From Notospermus geniculatus (lineage: Eukaryota; Nemertea; Pilidiophora; Heteronemertea; Lineidae), in assembly GCA_002633025.1 (NCBI GenBank), contig NMRB01001235.1, forward strand, positions 128,744 to 192,743: a stretch of DNA of 64,000 bases. Reading direction: 5' to 3'. The notes beneath the pieces are model-generated. The model was not told the origin of the DNA. It saw nothing but the letters and a program-made list of their open reading frames with translations, and ran no database searches. The first letter of the stretch is position 1. Every line of letters starts with the position of its first letter. Made by a program: the position numbers and the translations under genes. Of this stretch, positions 9,911 to 20,680 are shown piece after piece.

Positions 9911-10804
9911 TTTTTTATTTCTTACTTATTTCTCACTTTATTTCTTACTTCCTTAGTAATTAATATCAAGCACTACAGCTGCAACAACAAAAAGGCAAAT
10001 ACATTAGTTTTTATTCTGACATGATATAGGTATACATGGTATAAGTCTGTGCTCTCGTCTTTCCCCCTAAGGTCAGGGAGTCCTGCATGTATTTTTGAGT
10101 ATTCCCCAATGTACATCATACATGTTTTAACTGAAGTACAAGCGAATCCCCCATGACTGTGCTGTTTGTGCTAGCACTACATCGCATTACATGCAATGGG
10201 AAATATCCTTATGAATAATCCTTTTATAATCAGTATGAATAATTACTCTGCCCGAATATGTGACAGTAACATGCAAGGCTATTACTGATATTGTAATGCA
10301 ACCTCCGCGAAGTAACATAACTCAGAGGCGAGAACCAGGGTCCAATCATTGTCTGAAGTTTTTAACACAATAATGTAATCAATTCTATTCTTCTTTTTAA
10401 CATCATACAACAATTCTATTGGTTACAATCAGTTGCAGTGTATTTCCCAAGAGGATGGATGCTGGATCTAAGGGATTAGTGGTACATGGGGAGTATGAAT
10501 GACAAGTTGACAGGAGAGGCAGAGGAAATGCGATGTAACTTAATCAACCCAGGGTTGTGCTATTCATTGACAACCACATCAAATTGTTGCACACATTCGG
10601 AGAAATTTCTGTCAATGTTGAAAAAATATTATGACAATTGTGAGATTGTATCATGACATCCAGTTATGTTCTAGATTTTATTGGATTCATTAATCAAGGA
10701 TGGGACAGGCTTGCGTTGTTGGTACAGCGACACTGAGAATTCATCTCGGCAGCAAAACGGATCTGCGGTTGGACGTGACATCTGCACTGAAAGTGCAGTG
10801 GTTA
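9911..10804. other. Stretch without recognisable gene
   Basis: Low-complexity TTTCTTACTT repeats up to about 9955, then unremarkable sequence. Nothing else supported. Confidence 0.4.
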
Positions 10805-10903
10805 TCCAAAATAGAGCACAAAAAACGACACACAAAATGACAGCATAAGTAAAGTCGTCTCCGATATTTGCAAATTTTCGACCCCAACCGGGGTCTTCCT
10901 CAG
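10805..10903 (-). repeat. Dispersed repeat with hammerhead-like CTGAGGA / GACCCC stem / GAAA motif
   Basis: On the minus strand: CCTGAGGAA, a perfect 6-bp stem GACCCC-GGTT-GGGGTC, then GAAAATTTGC, followed by GGAGACGACTTTACTTATG and CATTTTGTGTGTCG. A diverged copy lies at 51336-51428 on the plus strand. The layout resembles the CUGANGA-stem-GAAA core of hammerhead ribozymes known from Penelope-like and other retroelements, but one extra A stands before the stem, and the second copy lacks CTGAGGA. So the repeat is certain, the ribozyme is not. Confidence 0.5.
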
Positions 10904-11126
10904 GGACTTTACCCTTTGTGCAGTAAAGTGCAGTGGAGTACTTTTCTATACTACACTATCCAGACAAAAGATCTGACATAAGGCTTAAATATTTGAATAT
11001 ATTTCGTTAAAAATATCCTCCCTGCTGGATGAAGTTGATTGGTCACCATGAAACAACAGTAGGCCTAGTCGAAATGCATGCATTTAGCTGATCTCAAAGT
11101 CAGCCTGATAGGTGCACAAAGATATA

Positions 11127-11327
11127 CATTGGTTCCCCTGCCCCTGTACAAAGTCGGGTCCACCACTCCAATGATGAAGTCAGTACCAAAATTTCAAAAC
11201 GCTCTATCTCCCACACCCACCACTGCTTTCATGCCAGTCGACCAGTTTGATACACAGCAATACTGTAGTGTGCCAGAAAATTGGTTACCATTCCAGCTAC
11301 CCTGACCCCCTGGGCTCCTGCTGTATA
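11127..11327. other. About 200 bp present only in duplication copy A
   Basis: Copy B joins AAAGATATA directly to TTGGAAAGGAGAAATAAACC, whereas copy A has about 200 bp between. There are no inverted ends and no clear target duplication, so either insertion in A or deletion in B is possible. A pair of overlapping 64- and 75-codon frames here has no recognisable product. Confidence 0.7.
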
Positions 11328-11874
11328 TGGGAAAGGAGAAATAAACCTGCCCTTTACCAGTCACCAATGAGTTTTCTCTGTTAATCATCTTTTAAGTGAT
11401 GTTCTTCAACATTTCCACCATCACTGTTTACTTGTATTGTCAAAAGGGTTAAGTCACACAAGCATACTTGAATAACTTCAATATTGGTATAGGTAACGGT
11501 TGTCTATAAATCACTGCGGCTCGCCCCTGAGAGATGCTCACCAAATACACGCTGCCAATTGGATAATGATGGGGAGGCAGTTGTGATCGATGGATTTTAA
11601 ATGGCCTGATCTCTATGCAGATGACTACCTGGATTAAGTGCCTACTGGTTGGTTGCCGTTCGACATCTCAAGGTCGCTCTTATTTTATTTCCCCTCTCGT
11701 GGACGACTTCACCAATAAGACAAATTGAATTCATCCCCTCCTGATGGAACCGGTGACACTCAAACAATGATACAACGACCCCTAGAATTGCCCCGTGTGC
11801 GGATGTTGTCAAGAGCTTCTTCCTGTTTGCAAGCAAATTCGTGCTCCGATCGAACATGTTTGTCTAATGATTTA

Positions 11875-12410
11875 TACAGGGTGGCCCCAAAAAACGCAAC
11901 CGCATACTTCCACTCAACTAGCACCCACATAAATTGGTATGGATGGATGGAGAATCTTCTTAGAAGCAAAATGAGACCAAGATTCAGCAGTGTTCAGTTG
12001 TTTTGATTCTAGAGCCTTTTTGTGAGGCAAAGTCAGCACGTCCCATTGCATGACTTGCCAATGAATTCCTCGCACTGATGGTGATGAATACACAAAGACA
12101 GAACAAAGGAATAACTTAAACAATGAAATGAATTTTACTTGTACTATTCATTATTACATAGCACTTAAAACCCTTTTACCTGACCTGATGTAATTTGTCA
12201 TTCAAAACAACGTCACAGTTTTAATCCCCTATTATCAACTGGGCCTAACTTTGCTTCAAATAAATGGCTGTAGAATCAAAACTGCTGAACCGAATCGGAC
12301 AATCTTGGTCTCATTTTGCTCCTAACAAAATTCCCCATCCACATGTACCAATGATGTAGGTGGAAGTTTAGTAGAAGTATGCGGTTGCGTTTTTTTGGGC
12401 CACCCTATTG
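11875..12410. mobile_element. Mariner-like non-autonomous element (copy A)
   Basis: Terminal inverted repeats of roughly 100 bp: left TACAGGGTGGCCCC then AAAACGCAACCGCATAC; right GTATGCGGTTGCGTTTTTTT then GGGCCACCCTA. AGGGTGGCCC-type ends are typical of mariner/Tc1 elements with TA targets. The interior has no transposase that I can recognise. It sits in the duplicated unit, so it predates the duplication. Confidence 0.75.
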
Positions 12411-12817
12411 CTCATATGGTCGTGGTAGGCAAGACGGCATTGCTTTTCACCCACACGGGGCAGTAATTCTTGCTTGTTGCTTTCCACCAAATTGCTTGCA
12501 AGAGCAAGAAACGTTGCCTCGTTGCTGCGGGTTTCAAAGATAACGTCAAAATGGCACTAGTGTTCCGGACAATCCAGCCCAGAATTTCTGATGTATACCG
12601 TAATATTGGCCTCATTGGAGCAAATATTGATTTCAAATCAAATTCCAATACCTAAAACTCCAGAGAATTTCATATTGAACATCTGATTTCTGCTCAGCTT
12701 GTTTTTTCAGCTGTAAATAAATCCCATTTCCAATAAATTTCCAACATGTTCTTCGAAACAGAGCTGCAGAAGAACACTCTGGTCAATATATAAAGTACAC
12801 GTAAGTACATTTGTATA

Positions 12818-12936
12818 TCACGGTCTCAATACCAACTGCGGGTGCCTAATGCGAGTGTCCGTGGGTTCGAATCCGGTAGGAGGCTATGTCTTTCACCTCA
12901 GAAACCCGTTACTATTTCACGTTCTCAATACCAACT
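12818..12936 (+). mobile_element. Short tRNA-related SINE-like insertion with 20-bp direct repeats (copy A)
   Basis: Flanked by TCACGGTCTCAATACCAACT (12818-12837) and the same with one change (12917-12936), as expected for a target-site duplication made by LINE-type retrotransposition. The inside contains GGGTTCGAATCC at 12863-12874, a perfect RNA polymerase III B box. The A box is not recognisable. No oligo-A tail is obvious. Confidence 0.55.
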
Positions 12937-13851
12937 AATTTTTTATTTTTTTTCCACATAAGTACTCGTTGACAGAGGTCGCTCGCCTAAAACATGCAAT
13001 GGGAGACACAACAACGGTGAACGATGACTGGAGCAGCAAGTAGCAGCAAGTTGACGCTGGGATCACGATTTCCGCATCCAGGTCGATTATCAACCGATCA
13101 CCTACTAGATGAGACTCATGTGCAGTGAAATTCAGCAACGACAAAATAAAAACTGGTCTCTACCGAAGGAACTTGTGATCTTTCATGATACTGCATGATG
13201 CCACATCAAACCTCAGCATCCCTCTCTACTAGACAAACCCAATCTTGGTGTAAATCTGGATTACACCTCGAAGATAAATCCATGGATTAGTTGCCTCTTG
13301 ATCAATTAACTTGTCCATTCATGTTGGCTAGATAAGTTCTGAACTTTCTGGCTGCCAAGCCTGATTTGCAATGAATTATGTCTCCGTCTGAGAGGTGACT
13401 CTGACATGAGTTCGTCAACCAGAATAGGAGGACTGGAGGTCTACATCATCGTTAACAGTATAACAATTTCTGAACTTAATGAGACTTGAGCATTGCTGTT
13501 GATAGTACGAGTCCTAAATGGTACTGGCATTATTGAATGTCTGTCATACTCTTCGTTGTACTTAGTCCCCTAAATGACATCATTACTGGCCATTCAGATT
13601 ATCTCAATTTCGATTAATTGCAAATGACAAGCAGCCGATGGTGCTGGTAGTTCGTTTCATTTCGAACCATGGAAACGTAATCAAATTATCGTCTAAGAGA
13701 ATTTTAAAAGGTTTCCGAATTTACAAGTGATCAGTGGTTATCAACGTAAGTAATATCCAGTAAGTAATTTTAACTTGGGATTTAACAGGTACATGTACCA
13801 AAACTGCGTTTATACTGACAACATTTTTCGAACATTTGAACGAATACCTAG

Positions 13852-13995
13852 TGAGCAACACAATCTTTTGAGCCTGGATAAAAAGGCCAACAAATCGGCA
13901 ACATTTGAACAACATGTTAGTTGGAAAACCCTTTTCCACTGTACACTGGACAACATTTGTCCAAAATGTGTTGCAACTCTGGTCTGAATGTTGAA
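13852..13995 (+). repeat. CAACATTT-family repeat (copy A)
   Basis: Reads GCAACACAATCTTTTGAGCC, GGCCAACAAATCGGCAAC, AACAACATGTTAGTTGG and GACAACATTTGTCCAAAATG. Related sequences are at 735-815 (inverted), 7701-7960 and 23752-23896, and more distantly at 14490-14600. Function unknown. Confidence 0.6.
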
Positions 13996-14164
13996 AAATG
14001 TCCAGGGACATTGTGCTCACCTCTGTGATAAATCTCTGTGGTAAAATAACTGATACTCTCATGGCGAATGGTGAAGGATCGGTACTGATAAGAATACACC
14101 AAAGTATTTTTATGATCTGATCAGTTTATCAATCAAACTCAGGGATGGCAAAAATATTCTATTT

Positions 14165-14480
14165 TTTTAAGATGGCCACCCGGCGGCCATATCTGAAGTT
14201 GGTTGGGACTGAAATGTTAGCATACATGTAGGCCTACTTGTACATGTAAAGGATACCCGCATAGATATTTAGGCAACATTAAAACATCCTGACCATTACT
14301 ATTGATGAGATATGGCCCAAAATCCATTTTTCAAGATGACTGCCTGGCGGCCATGTTTGAAGTCCAATTGAACCAAAATTTGGCCTACACGTGGAGGTTA
14401 CCAAGATGATACATATATTTACGCATGGTAAAGGCATCCTGGCCACTACCAAAAATAGATATATGAGGCATCAACAAAGT
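14165..14480 (+). repeat. Two-unit tandem repeat with GGCGGCC palindrome cores (copy A)
   Basis: Two units of about 160 bp, each starting AAGATGGCCACCCGGCGGCC or AAGATGACTGCCTGGCGGCC, followed by ATGTTTGAAGT-like and CATCCTGACC/CATCCTGGCC words. The counterpart is at 24178-24495. Similar AAGATGGC...GGCGGCCAT repeats are known from several animal genomes; I cannot name the family. Confidence 0.6.
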
Positions 14481-14608
14481 GACAATATTTCAATTTTTGA
14501 ACATGTCGGAAAGCTGTTTTTTCCCTGCACACTCGACAACTTTGCCCAACTTGGTGTTGGAAAAATGATGGAAAACTGTCACGTGCCATTGTACACAGAA
14601 CTTTAAGT

Positions 14609-14646
14609 TCAGGAAAAGTGGGCTTTAAAAAGCCCACTTTTCCTGA
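14609..14646. repeat. Copy-A-specific hairpin
   Basis: TCAGGAAAAGTGGGCTTT (14609-14626) followed two bases later by its exact reverse complement (14629-14646). Copy B has only the right arm at the matching place (after ACATAACTT), so one arm was added in A or lost in B. Confidence 0.85.
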
Positions 14647-16653
14647 TATGCATGAACTATCACTGAGTAACTGTACTGTAACAGAAATCAACTTCACGTT
14701 TTCCTGTATCCATCATGTGGGTTTTGTGTAAATCTGCACCTGTCGAACATTGACGATGTTGGTGGACCAAAGTAGTGCAATTAATCTAGTTTGACAGTCA
14801 GACAAGAGTGGCAAGATTTAATGGCGACAACAATAAATTCCACCATTAATCTCTAAAATCCACCTGTCAATACTCAAAGCAGTGGTGATCATATGTCGAT
14901 TCTGTCATCCCCGATCACCAAAGAAATCCATTTATTACAACAAGAAACCCAACGCTTGGTGACAACCGCTTGCTGGGAAGTAATTATGACTAATTTCTGG
15001 TGGTGTTAGTCTAATGGAAAGATGTGAGAATTTAAGCATGGCTAATTAGAGTAGGTAATGAATTATCCCATTTTATACATGGTACATCAATGATCATGCC
15101 TTCGAGGAGACAAGTATTTGTGAAGGAGGTTTACCAAGTTTTCTGCCAACAACTTCAGTAGACCAAAATGAAAGACCCCCGTACTTTTTAAACCATCATC
15201 CGAGATCTTATTGCTGGTGTGACAGGGATCTAAGTCCCTCTGGAATCGAAGTCCGGTTTTATTGTTCCGTGAGGGATTAGGATATATGGTTAGAGACCAT
15301 AACCAATTCAAACGTAGCCATATATAATAGTAGGCTAATTGTATACCGGACTTGCATTCCTGGGACTTTCTCCTCTGATACACCGGTACTCCAGTCCTGA
15401 TATTAACAAATTCTAATTCTAATTCTAATTCTACAGAATTCAAATATGCAAAAGGCGAGATTGAAACATGATACATGTATGACTAAAATCATTCTGTGTG
15501 CGCTGTCTACCTTGAAGAAAATTCCGTAACATAAAATGCCGTACCGGTAGTGAGCCCTTGTTACGTAAAACATTTCTTTTCAAATTTCCATTAGTTATCA
15601 AGGATACATGTATGTAGACATAGCGAGGACTGCATCCTTGTCACTGACATCTTTTGTAGGCATACAGTTGATATGAACTAGTAAAGCAAAATTTTGGTTA
15701 CATGTATTAACTCGTGTGTTGCCCTCAATGAACCTGGCCAAATCTTTTCAACCACTGTGTTGATGCTTTAATGTCCTCAAGGCCACGAAAGTTTGCACAT
15801 TTATCAAAATTTACAATACTGATGAAAGCTTCTCATCTGTTGATCAATATACACGTATGTCATCAGCATTCACATCCTGAACTCACTGACCTTAAACCCT
15901 TCAGGGAATGAATGAGGCACTTCTAACATAAAATTGGTCAATGAGTACTTTTGACCCGAAGCACTTTAAATGCCTTTATTATAAAAAAAGTAGCTATTGA
16001 GTGCAATCTTTGAAAAACACATAAAATAGGCACTTCAATTATCTTCCATTTTAGAGTAAGTTTACCTTCAGATAATACCCTTTTAATTTCTCACAGGTAT
16101 TGAAATGGTGCAATGTTTGCACAGTCTTAATTTCATTGAAAAACCCGCGACAAAAAGTTTTTTTTTATACTGGAGTTCGTGATGTCCTTGGGATATATTT
16201 CGACCCGTTGATGGGTAAATAACCTTAAGTAAATTTCAAACACCATCTAAATCACTATTCAATCTTGCAAAGGGAAAGAAGATTTTTCTCTTTCTACCAG
16301 TGTTATTGCATTTATCCAACTAATTAGTTTTCTTATAGATATCATACACGAATACAAAATTTGACAAAAACTGAAACATGTTGAGGCATATCCACCTTTT
16401 TTCTCGAGGGCGAACACATTTTCATTTTGTCTTCCTTTACTTATAATCATAATTCATCTGATATGAAATTATCCACAGACACAGAGAGATAATCCACTTT
16501 TACTTTCTGTGTGACGTATATCCCGCCACGGGGCATGCCATCATCACCGAATTGATTGCCATTCACATGGACTAGATATTGAAATTTCAAGTGTCATCCG
16601 AAGGTTCTGTGATGTAGGTGTCCATAAAGTGAGTTGAGATGAAGCAGTTCTGT

Positions 16654-16857
16654 GTAGAACCATAAGAACGAGAAAATCCAGATTATGATTTTCATGTCTA
16701 TATTACACTACTACATACAGCATATAAACGTTTTCGGCAGCATCCTGCTAGCTCTCATCAGGTAAAGATGCGGCCGAAAACATTTGTATGCTGTATATAG
16801 TAGTGTAATATAGACACGAAAATCATAATCTGGATTTGCTCGTTCTTATGATTCTAC
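16654..16857. mobile_element. 204-bp foldback with hammerhead-like centre (copy A)
   Basis: Arms of about 88 bp, starting GTAGAACCATAAGAACGAG and ending CTCGTTCTTATGATTCTAC, nearly perfect. On the minus strand the centre reads CCTGATGAGAGC, a short stem and GCCGAAAAC, like the CUGAUGA...GAAA signature also seen at 10805-10903, but the stem does not abut the core as in a true hammerhead. Counterpart at 26580-26783. Confidence 0.8.
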
Positions 16858-16877
16858 AATTAGTGTACCTCGCTACC

Positions 16878-16989
16878 AGGGGCCTGTTTCATAAAGTAAC
16901 TTTAAGCTAATGGTACCATTAACTTCAATGCATTTTCCATTTGGTTAAAGGTACCATTAGATTAAAGCCACTTCATGAAACAGGCCCCT
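16878..16989. mobile_element. MITE with AGGGGCCTGTTTCAT ends (copy A)
   Basis: 112 bp. Left AGGGGCCTGTTTCATAAAGT, right ATGAAACAGGCCCCTG, inner arms CTAATGGTACC and GGTACCATTAG. Further copies at 26802-26914, 34948-35040 and a truncated one at 34187-34268. No coding capacity. Confidence 0.85.
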
Positions 16990-17631
16990 GAAGTTTAGCA
17001 GCTCTGTGTTTTGGAAATTTTCATGAGTATGTGTACATGTAGCTGCATTAAAACCTGTGTAACCTGTATATGGGGTCACCCCACTGTTTGTGCGTGCAAA
17101 AAAGTGCACACTAAAAACACTGCGATTTGTATGTACAGTGGATGTACAGCTTATGTACAAATTTGGAAAAAAGTGCTGTGACGTGGATGAAGTCATGTCA
17201 TTCACTGTCTTTATGATGTAATGATTTACAGGTGAAATATGCCATTAGAATCACAACTACTTGCACCTGCATGTTTTACACCCCACAGCATTGTCAGATG
17301 TGATTAAGCTGAAACCATGCAATCATTTACTCCAATGCCGACATTGACATGGTGTAATGCCATGCTGAATCTTCAACTTCCTGTCAAATAAAATGGACCT
17401 GACCATCTAAAAATGATCTATTGGACCAGGTGGTGAAGCTTGATGGTGAAGGTAATGGACCTTCGGATCACCATCTTGAACTCCAACAACAAGCTATCAC
17501 CAGAAATACTCTATTTTCATCCTTCTAAGCTCAGCGCATACTTCAGGAATCACCGCCCACAGCATTCGGTCACAGCCTGTCCATGATGATCGGCTCAGTT
17601 GTTAGGCCTACATCAGCCATGCCGTCTGTAA

Positions 17632-17761
17632 GGCCGGGTTTACATTGAGGTTTATGGTATACGGACACGCAGGCGAACAATGGCCTATTAACAAAGGGTT
17701 CATCACCATGAAACCTTTGTTCGTGCGCGTGTCCGTAGACCGTATACTTCTAAACCTGGCC
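17632..17761. mobile_element. MITE with TAA target duplication, absent from copy B (PIF/Harbinger-like)
   Basis: 130 bp with ends GGCCGGGTTTA and TAAACCTGGCC, and inner arms GTATACGG/CCGTAGACCGTATAC and GCGAACA/TTGTTCG. It is flanked by TAA on both sides (17629-17631 and 17762-17764). Copy B has the empty site CTGTAAGAC at the matching place. A 3-bp TAA/TTA duplication with GGCC-type ends fits PIF/Harbinger elements (established for that superfamily); the assignment is inference. It inserted after the 9.3-kb duplication. Confidence 0.85.
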
Positions 17762-18120
17762 TAAGACTAACTACCATTCATGAAGTTTGGCCCTGCATAG
17801 CTAACACTGAGTGACCTTATAAAGATGAATATACAGTACAAAATAACACAGAATATTTCTGCTGCTAGTCAATGTATTTGAATAATTTTTAAGTATGGAA
17901 ATATTCACACGCATCCCAGCACATATCGCTCCATTAATGGGTTAATAGCATGTCCACAAATACCACGGTACATTTCAAGGACAGATACAGACAGGAACAA
18001 AATAAGACCGATTAACATAATCTCTTCTTAGATCTCTCATATGGACAATTCGTATGATCTGATCAACTCTTTCAAATGAAATACTGGACTGGATGAACTA
18101 AGCCCACTACACCCATTCGC

Positions 18121-18430
18121 ATCTATTGATGAGATTCCGCTGCGATATTGCCCGTAGCACTTTGAGCACCAGAAAGGTTCAAAACTACATGCACGAGATG
18201 ATTCTTATTCATATGAGTTTTCCAATTGAACTGCCCAAAGCAAAGCGATGGATTAGTTCTTTTATTCAACATAAGTGCCGTCAATACACACAACCCATTT
18301 ACCGTAACCCACAAGGCATGGTGTTCCAAATATTTTCAAACTGACATCATCTATGGCAAAGAATAAGCTTATTAGAATGAACATGTTTGGTCTCAATGCT
18401 ACCAACAGTGTCTGGACACGTTGTCTAATT
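18121..18430 (-). pseudogene. Decayed DDE-type transposase fragment (IDGTY motif)
   Basis: On the minus strand an open frame ends in WVVCIDGTYVE; after one frameshift it continues as KRTNPSLCFGQFNW and NKNHLVHVV. The order DGTY, then K-x-x-N...F-Q...H/NKNHLV, resembles the region after the first catalytic aspartate in a DDE transposase family in which DGTY-IYIQKS-N is followed by a basic HRNLVK-like block. Stops and frameshift make it non-functional. It lies in a segment present only in copy A (17893-18596), so it may mark a transposon lost from B or gained in A. The similarity is from memory and weak. Confidence 0.35.
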
Positions 18431-18784
18431 GCAAAAAAGGAGCTTGTGCAAAGAAGTACCACCACTGTGGACAATGTATACATGTACCTGATATACATGT
18501 ATATGCCAGAAAGAATAATCCGATGACATTCTTTATAACGCAGGGTCGGGCGCAGGGTTGTCAACCTTGGTTTGTCAATAGCATACCGCCTGGTTTTTAT
18601 TTTTACCAGCAAAGGTCGGACCAACATTAGATAACAACTCCTTTTTACTGAGTGATCACAATGTCGAAGGTGAGACAGGACAAAAGCAGGGTCGGACAAA
18701 CACAATGAAATTGACAAGTCCGACGTCATTCGCGGGGCGGTTCTAGGGCCTGCATCTCAGCCGACGTTTTTGAATCGGCTACAA

Positions 18785-19091
18785 AGCGACCTATCCACGT
18801 GCAATATTATTGCACAATATGAGGATCAAAATGGTCAATATTATTGCCAATCTTCCTCCATCCATTATGCCAGAAGCACATGACACCCATTTTGGGCTGA
18901 TATTGTGCAATAATACTGTACGTAGATGGACCGCTTATGGCCTAGATACATCATCCAATATTATTATGGGGCAAAAAATGGGAACACGTCCCTCTGGCAT
19001 GATGGATAGAAGAAAGATTGGCAATAGTATACCCCATTTTTATCCTCATACATGTATTATGTAATAATATTGCTCATGTATGGGCCGCTAT
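18785..19091. repeat. Palindromic array, order X then X' (copy A)
   Basis: Two units of about 155 bp that are reverse complements of each other: X (18785-18940) and X' (18941-19091). Both contain AATATTATTG words, CCATTATGCCAGA or TCTGGCATGATGG, and CAATCTT or AAGATTG. In copy B the order is X' then X. The TGCAATATTATTGCA sub-palindromes are prominent. Confidence 0.8.
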
Positions 19092-20493
19092 AACATTTAA
19101 ATGTGCACTTTCCACCCTGAATAACAAAGACACGGTCAGTGGTCCGTTTTCCTTGACTTCGCTCTCTCACAGAAATAGAGTGCAACTTTTAGTATACATT
19201 CCTTTTCTTATCAACTTGTCAGACTCTATACTGCTAATGATAAAAGACATTGATTAAAACTTTGGTTCCTTGCTCAGATTAGGGGCTTGTCACGCTCATC
19301 TGAAGACCCTCCATACATGTCGCATTAAGTTGAAACCGTTTGATCTGCGCTGTATTGCCTGTTTGATTCCCAAGATCGACAATCGCGTAATCTTGATAAC
19401 GGCCTGTTTGATGAAGAAAACACAACGTCTTTGGGTTTAAGTTTGGTATTATCTTGTTCTGAATAGAACACCTTCCAATGATAGAAAGCAGGATGATGCA
19501 CACAGCACCACAATGCTGACAGTCGATAGGGGATTATTTCACAACCAAGCTACGTACCAGAGGTAAAAAGAGCACGGAGTCATGCTTCGTGACTTCTGAA
19601 CTCATCCACATGCTTCGAGTTCGACCAATTCGAGCTTTTCAAAAAACGTTATCCTGCCTACCCTAACTTTGAGCTGGCTGTACTGGTTTTGAGAAATAAC
19701 CATAAAATGATATTTTTCGGTGTAAAATATTGAAACGCAACATTCAGCAGTTGTTCGTATCAGAGTATTTTCCAACACTTAAGTGTAAAAGCAAAGTTTT
19801 GAGTGTAACAAGTGAAATATGGTGGGTAGGCAGGTACGGTTATGAAATATAATTTGTTGACTCTCAGAACATGCCAAACTATTCTACACTTCATAGAAAT
19901 TACATGAACTTTTCACGTCTCTCTCGCCATTCTCACAGATGATTTCTCTGCCAATCTTTTAACTCTGGTAAAATTTTATATTTTTTCTACAATGACAGGT
20001 TCTTTAGCTCTGCCGTGCGGATGAATGTCTGGTTGTAGTACTCAGGTTTACGGCATAAAGAATAGTTAACAAGCAAACCTTTCGCGGTGTGCGAAGCATT
20101 CCGCTTGACATAAGGCACACCAGGTATATTCTTTGGGATTAAACCGACGGATTCCAGGGGAGCAGCTACTCCTAGAATGTGGACTAAACAACCCCTCTAA
20201 ATCACAAAGTACGTCATGCGTAAACATTGTTCCAGCAATTAAGATTTCTATTTTTTTGTTTAAATCTCCATCCAGACTTTCTGAAACACGATCATTTCTT
20301 TGTAAAAAGATACATGTACTTGTAATGTAGACAGTAGCTGAAAGTACTCACGCCCTACACATAGACTCGCCAGGTGTGTTGTTATTCACTACACCGATAC
20401 AAAACACCCGAAGACATGTTAATGCAATAACTCATTAAGCAAGACAAATGGTAGAAAAAAAAGACTTTTTGTTAAGACAAGTGAGATCAAAGG
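19092..20493. other. Copy A distal part, no feature recognised
   Basis: The counterpart of 28376-29785. Short frames (65-74 codons) appear in both copies because the DNA is duplicated; their substitutions do not show an obvious coding pattern. TACATGTA near 20311. Confidence 0.4.
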
Positions 20494-20652
20494 TGTATTT
20501 CGGCAAAAATATCCTCCCTGCTGGATGAGTTGATTGGTCACCATGAAACAACAGTAGGCCTAGTCGACATGCATGCATTTAGCTGATCTCAAAGTCAGCC
20601 TGAGAGGTACACAAAGATATATTGGAAAGGAGAAATAAACCTGCCTTTTACC

Positions 20653-20680
20653 AAAAATAGATAAGCGCTTATCTATTTTT
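20653..20680. repeat. Perfect 28-bp palindrome present only in copy B
   Basis: AAAAATAGATAAGC followed directly by its exact reverse complement. It is bounded by TTTACC on the left and, one base further, CTTTACC on the right; copy A has a single CCCTTTACCAGTCACC here. So a palindromic insertion of about 35 bp carries a TTTACC duplication. Confidence 0.85.

Larger units (their letters stand above)
10999..20493 (+). repeat. Tandem segmental duplication, copy A (about 9.5 kb)
   Basis: Begins near AAAAATATCCTCCCTGCTGG and ends with GTTAAGACAAGTGAGATCAA; the whole sequence recurs in order and orientation in copy B. Most stretches differ by only a few per cent, and some hundreds of bases (16600-17400 against 26520-27350) look almost identical. 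No gene is recognised inside. A-only features include the MITE 17632-17761, about 200 bp at 11127-11327, an extra palindrome arm at 14609-14626 and the segment 17893-18596 with a transposase relic. Confidence 0.95.

Noticed and set aside
11078-11388. Overlapping frames on both strands in the A-only segment
   Set aside because: Short (64-75 codons), antiparallel, and no similarity or copy B counterpart.
15087-15476. 129-codon minus-strand frame, partly repeated at 25115-25408 in copy B, as a conserved protein
   Set aside because: The repetition is due to DNA duplication. Copy B has a deletion and loses the frame beyond 97 codons, and an ELELEL-like run comes from a simple AATTCT repeat.
18262-18729. 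Intact 155-codon minus-strand gene
   Set aside because: The recognisable IDGTY part continues in another phase after a stop, so it is at most a broken transposase, not an intact gene.
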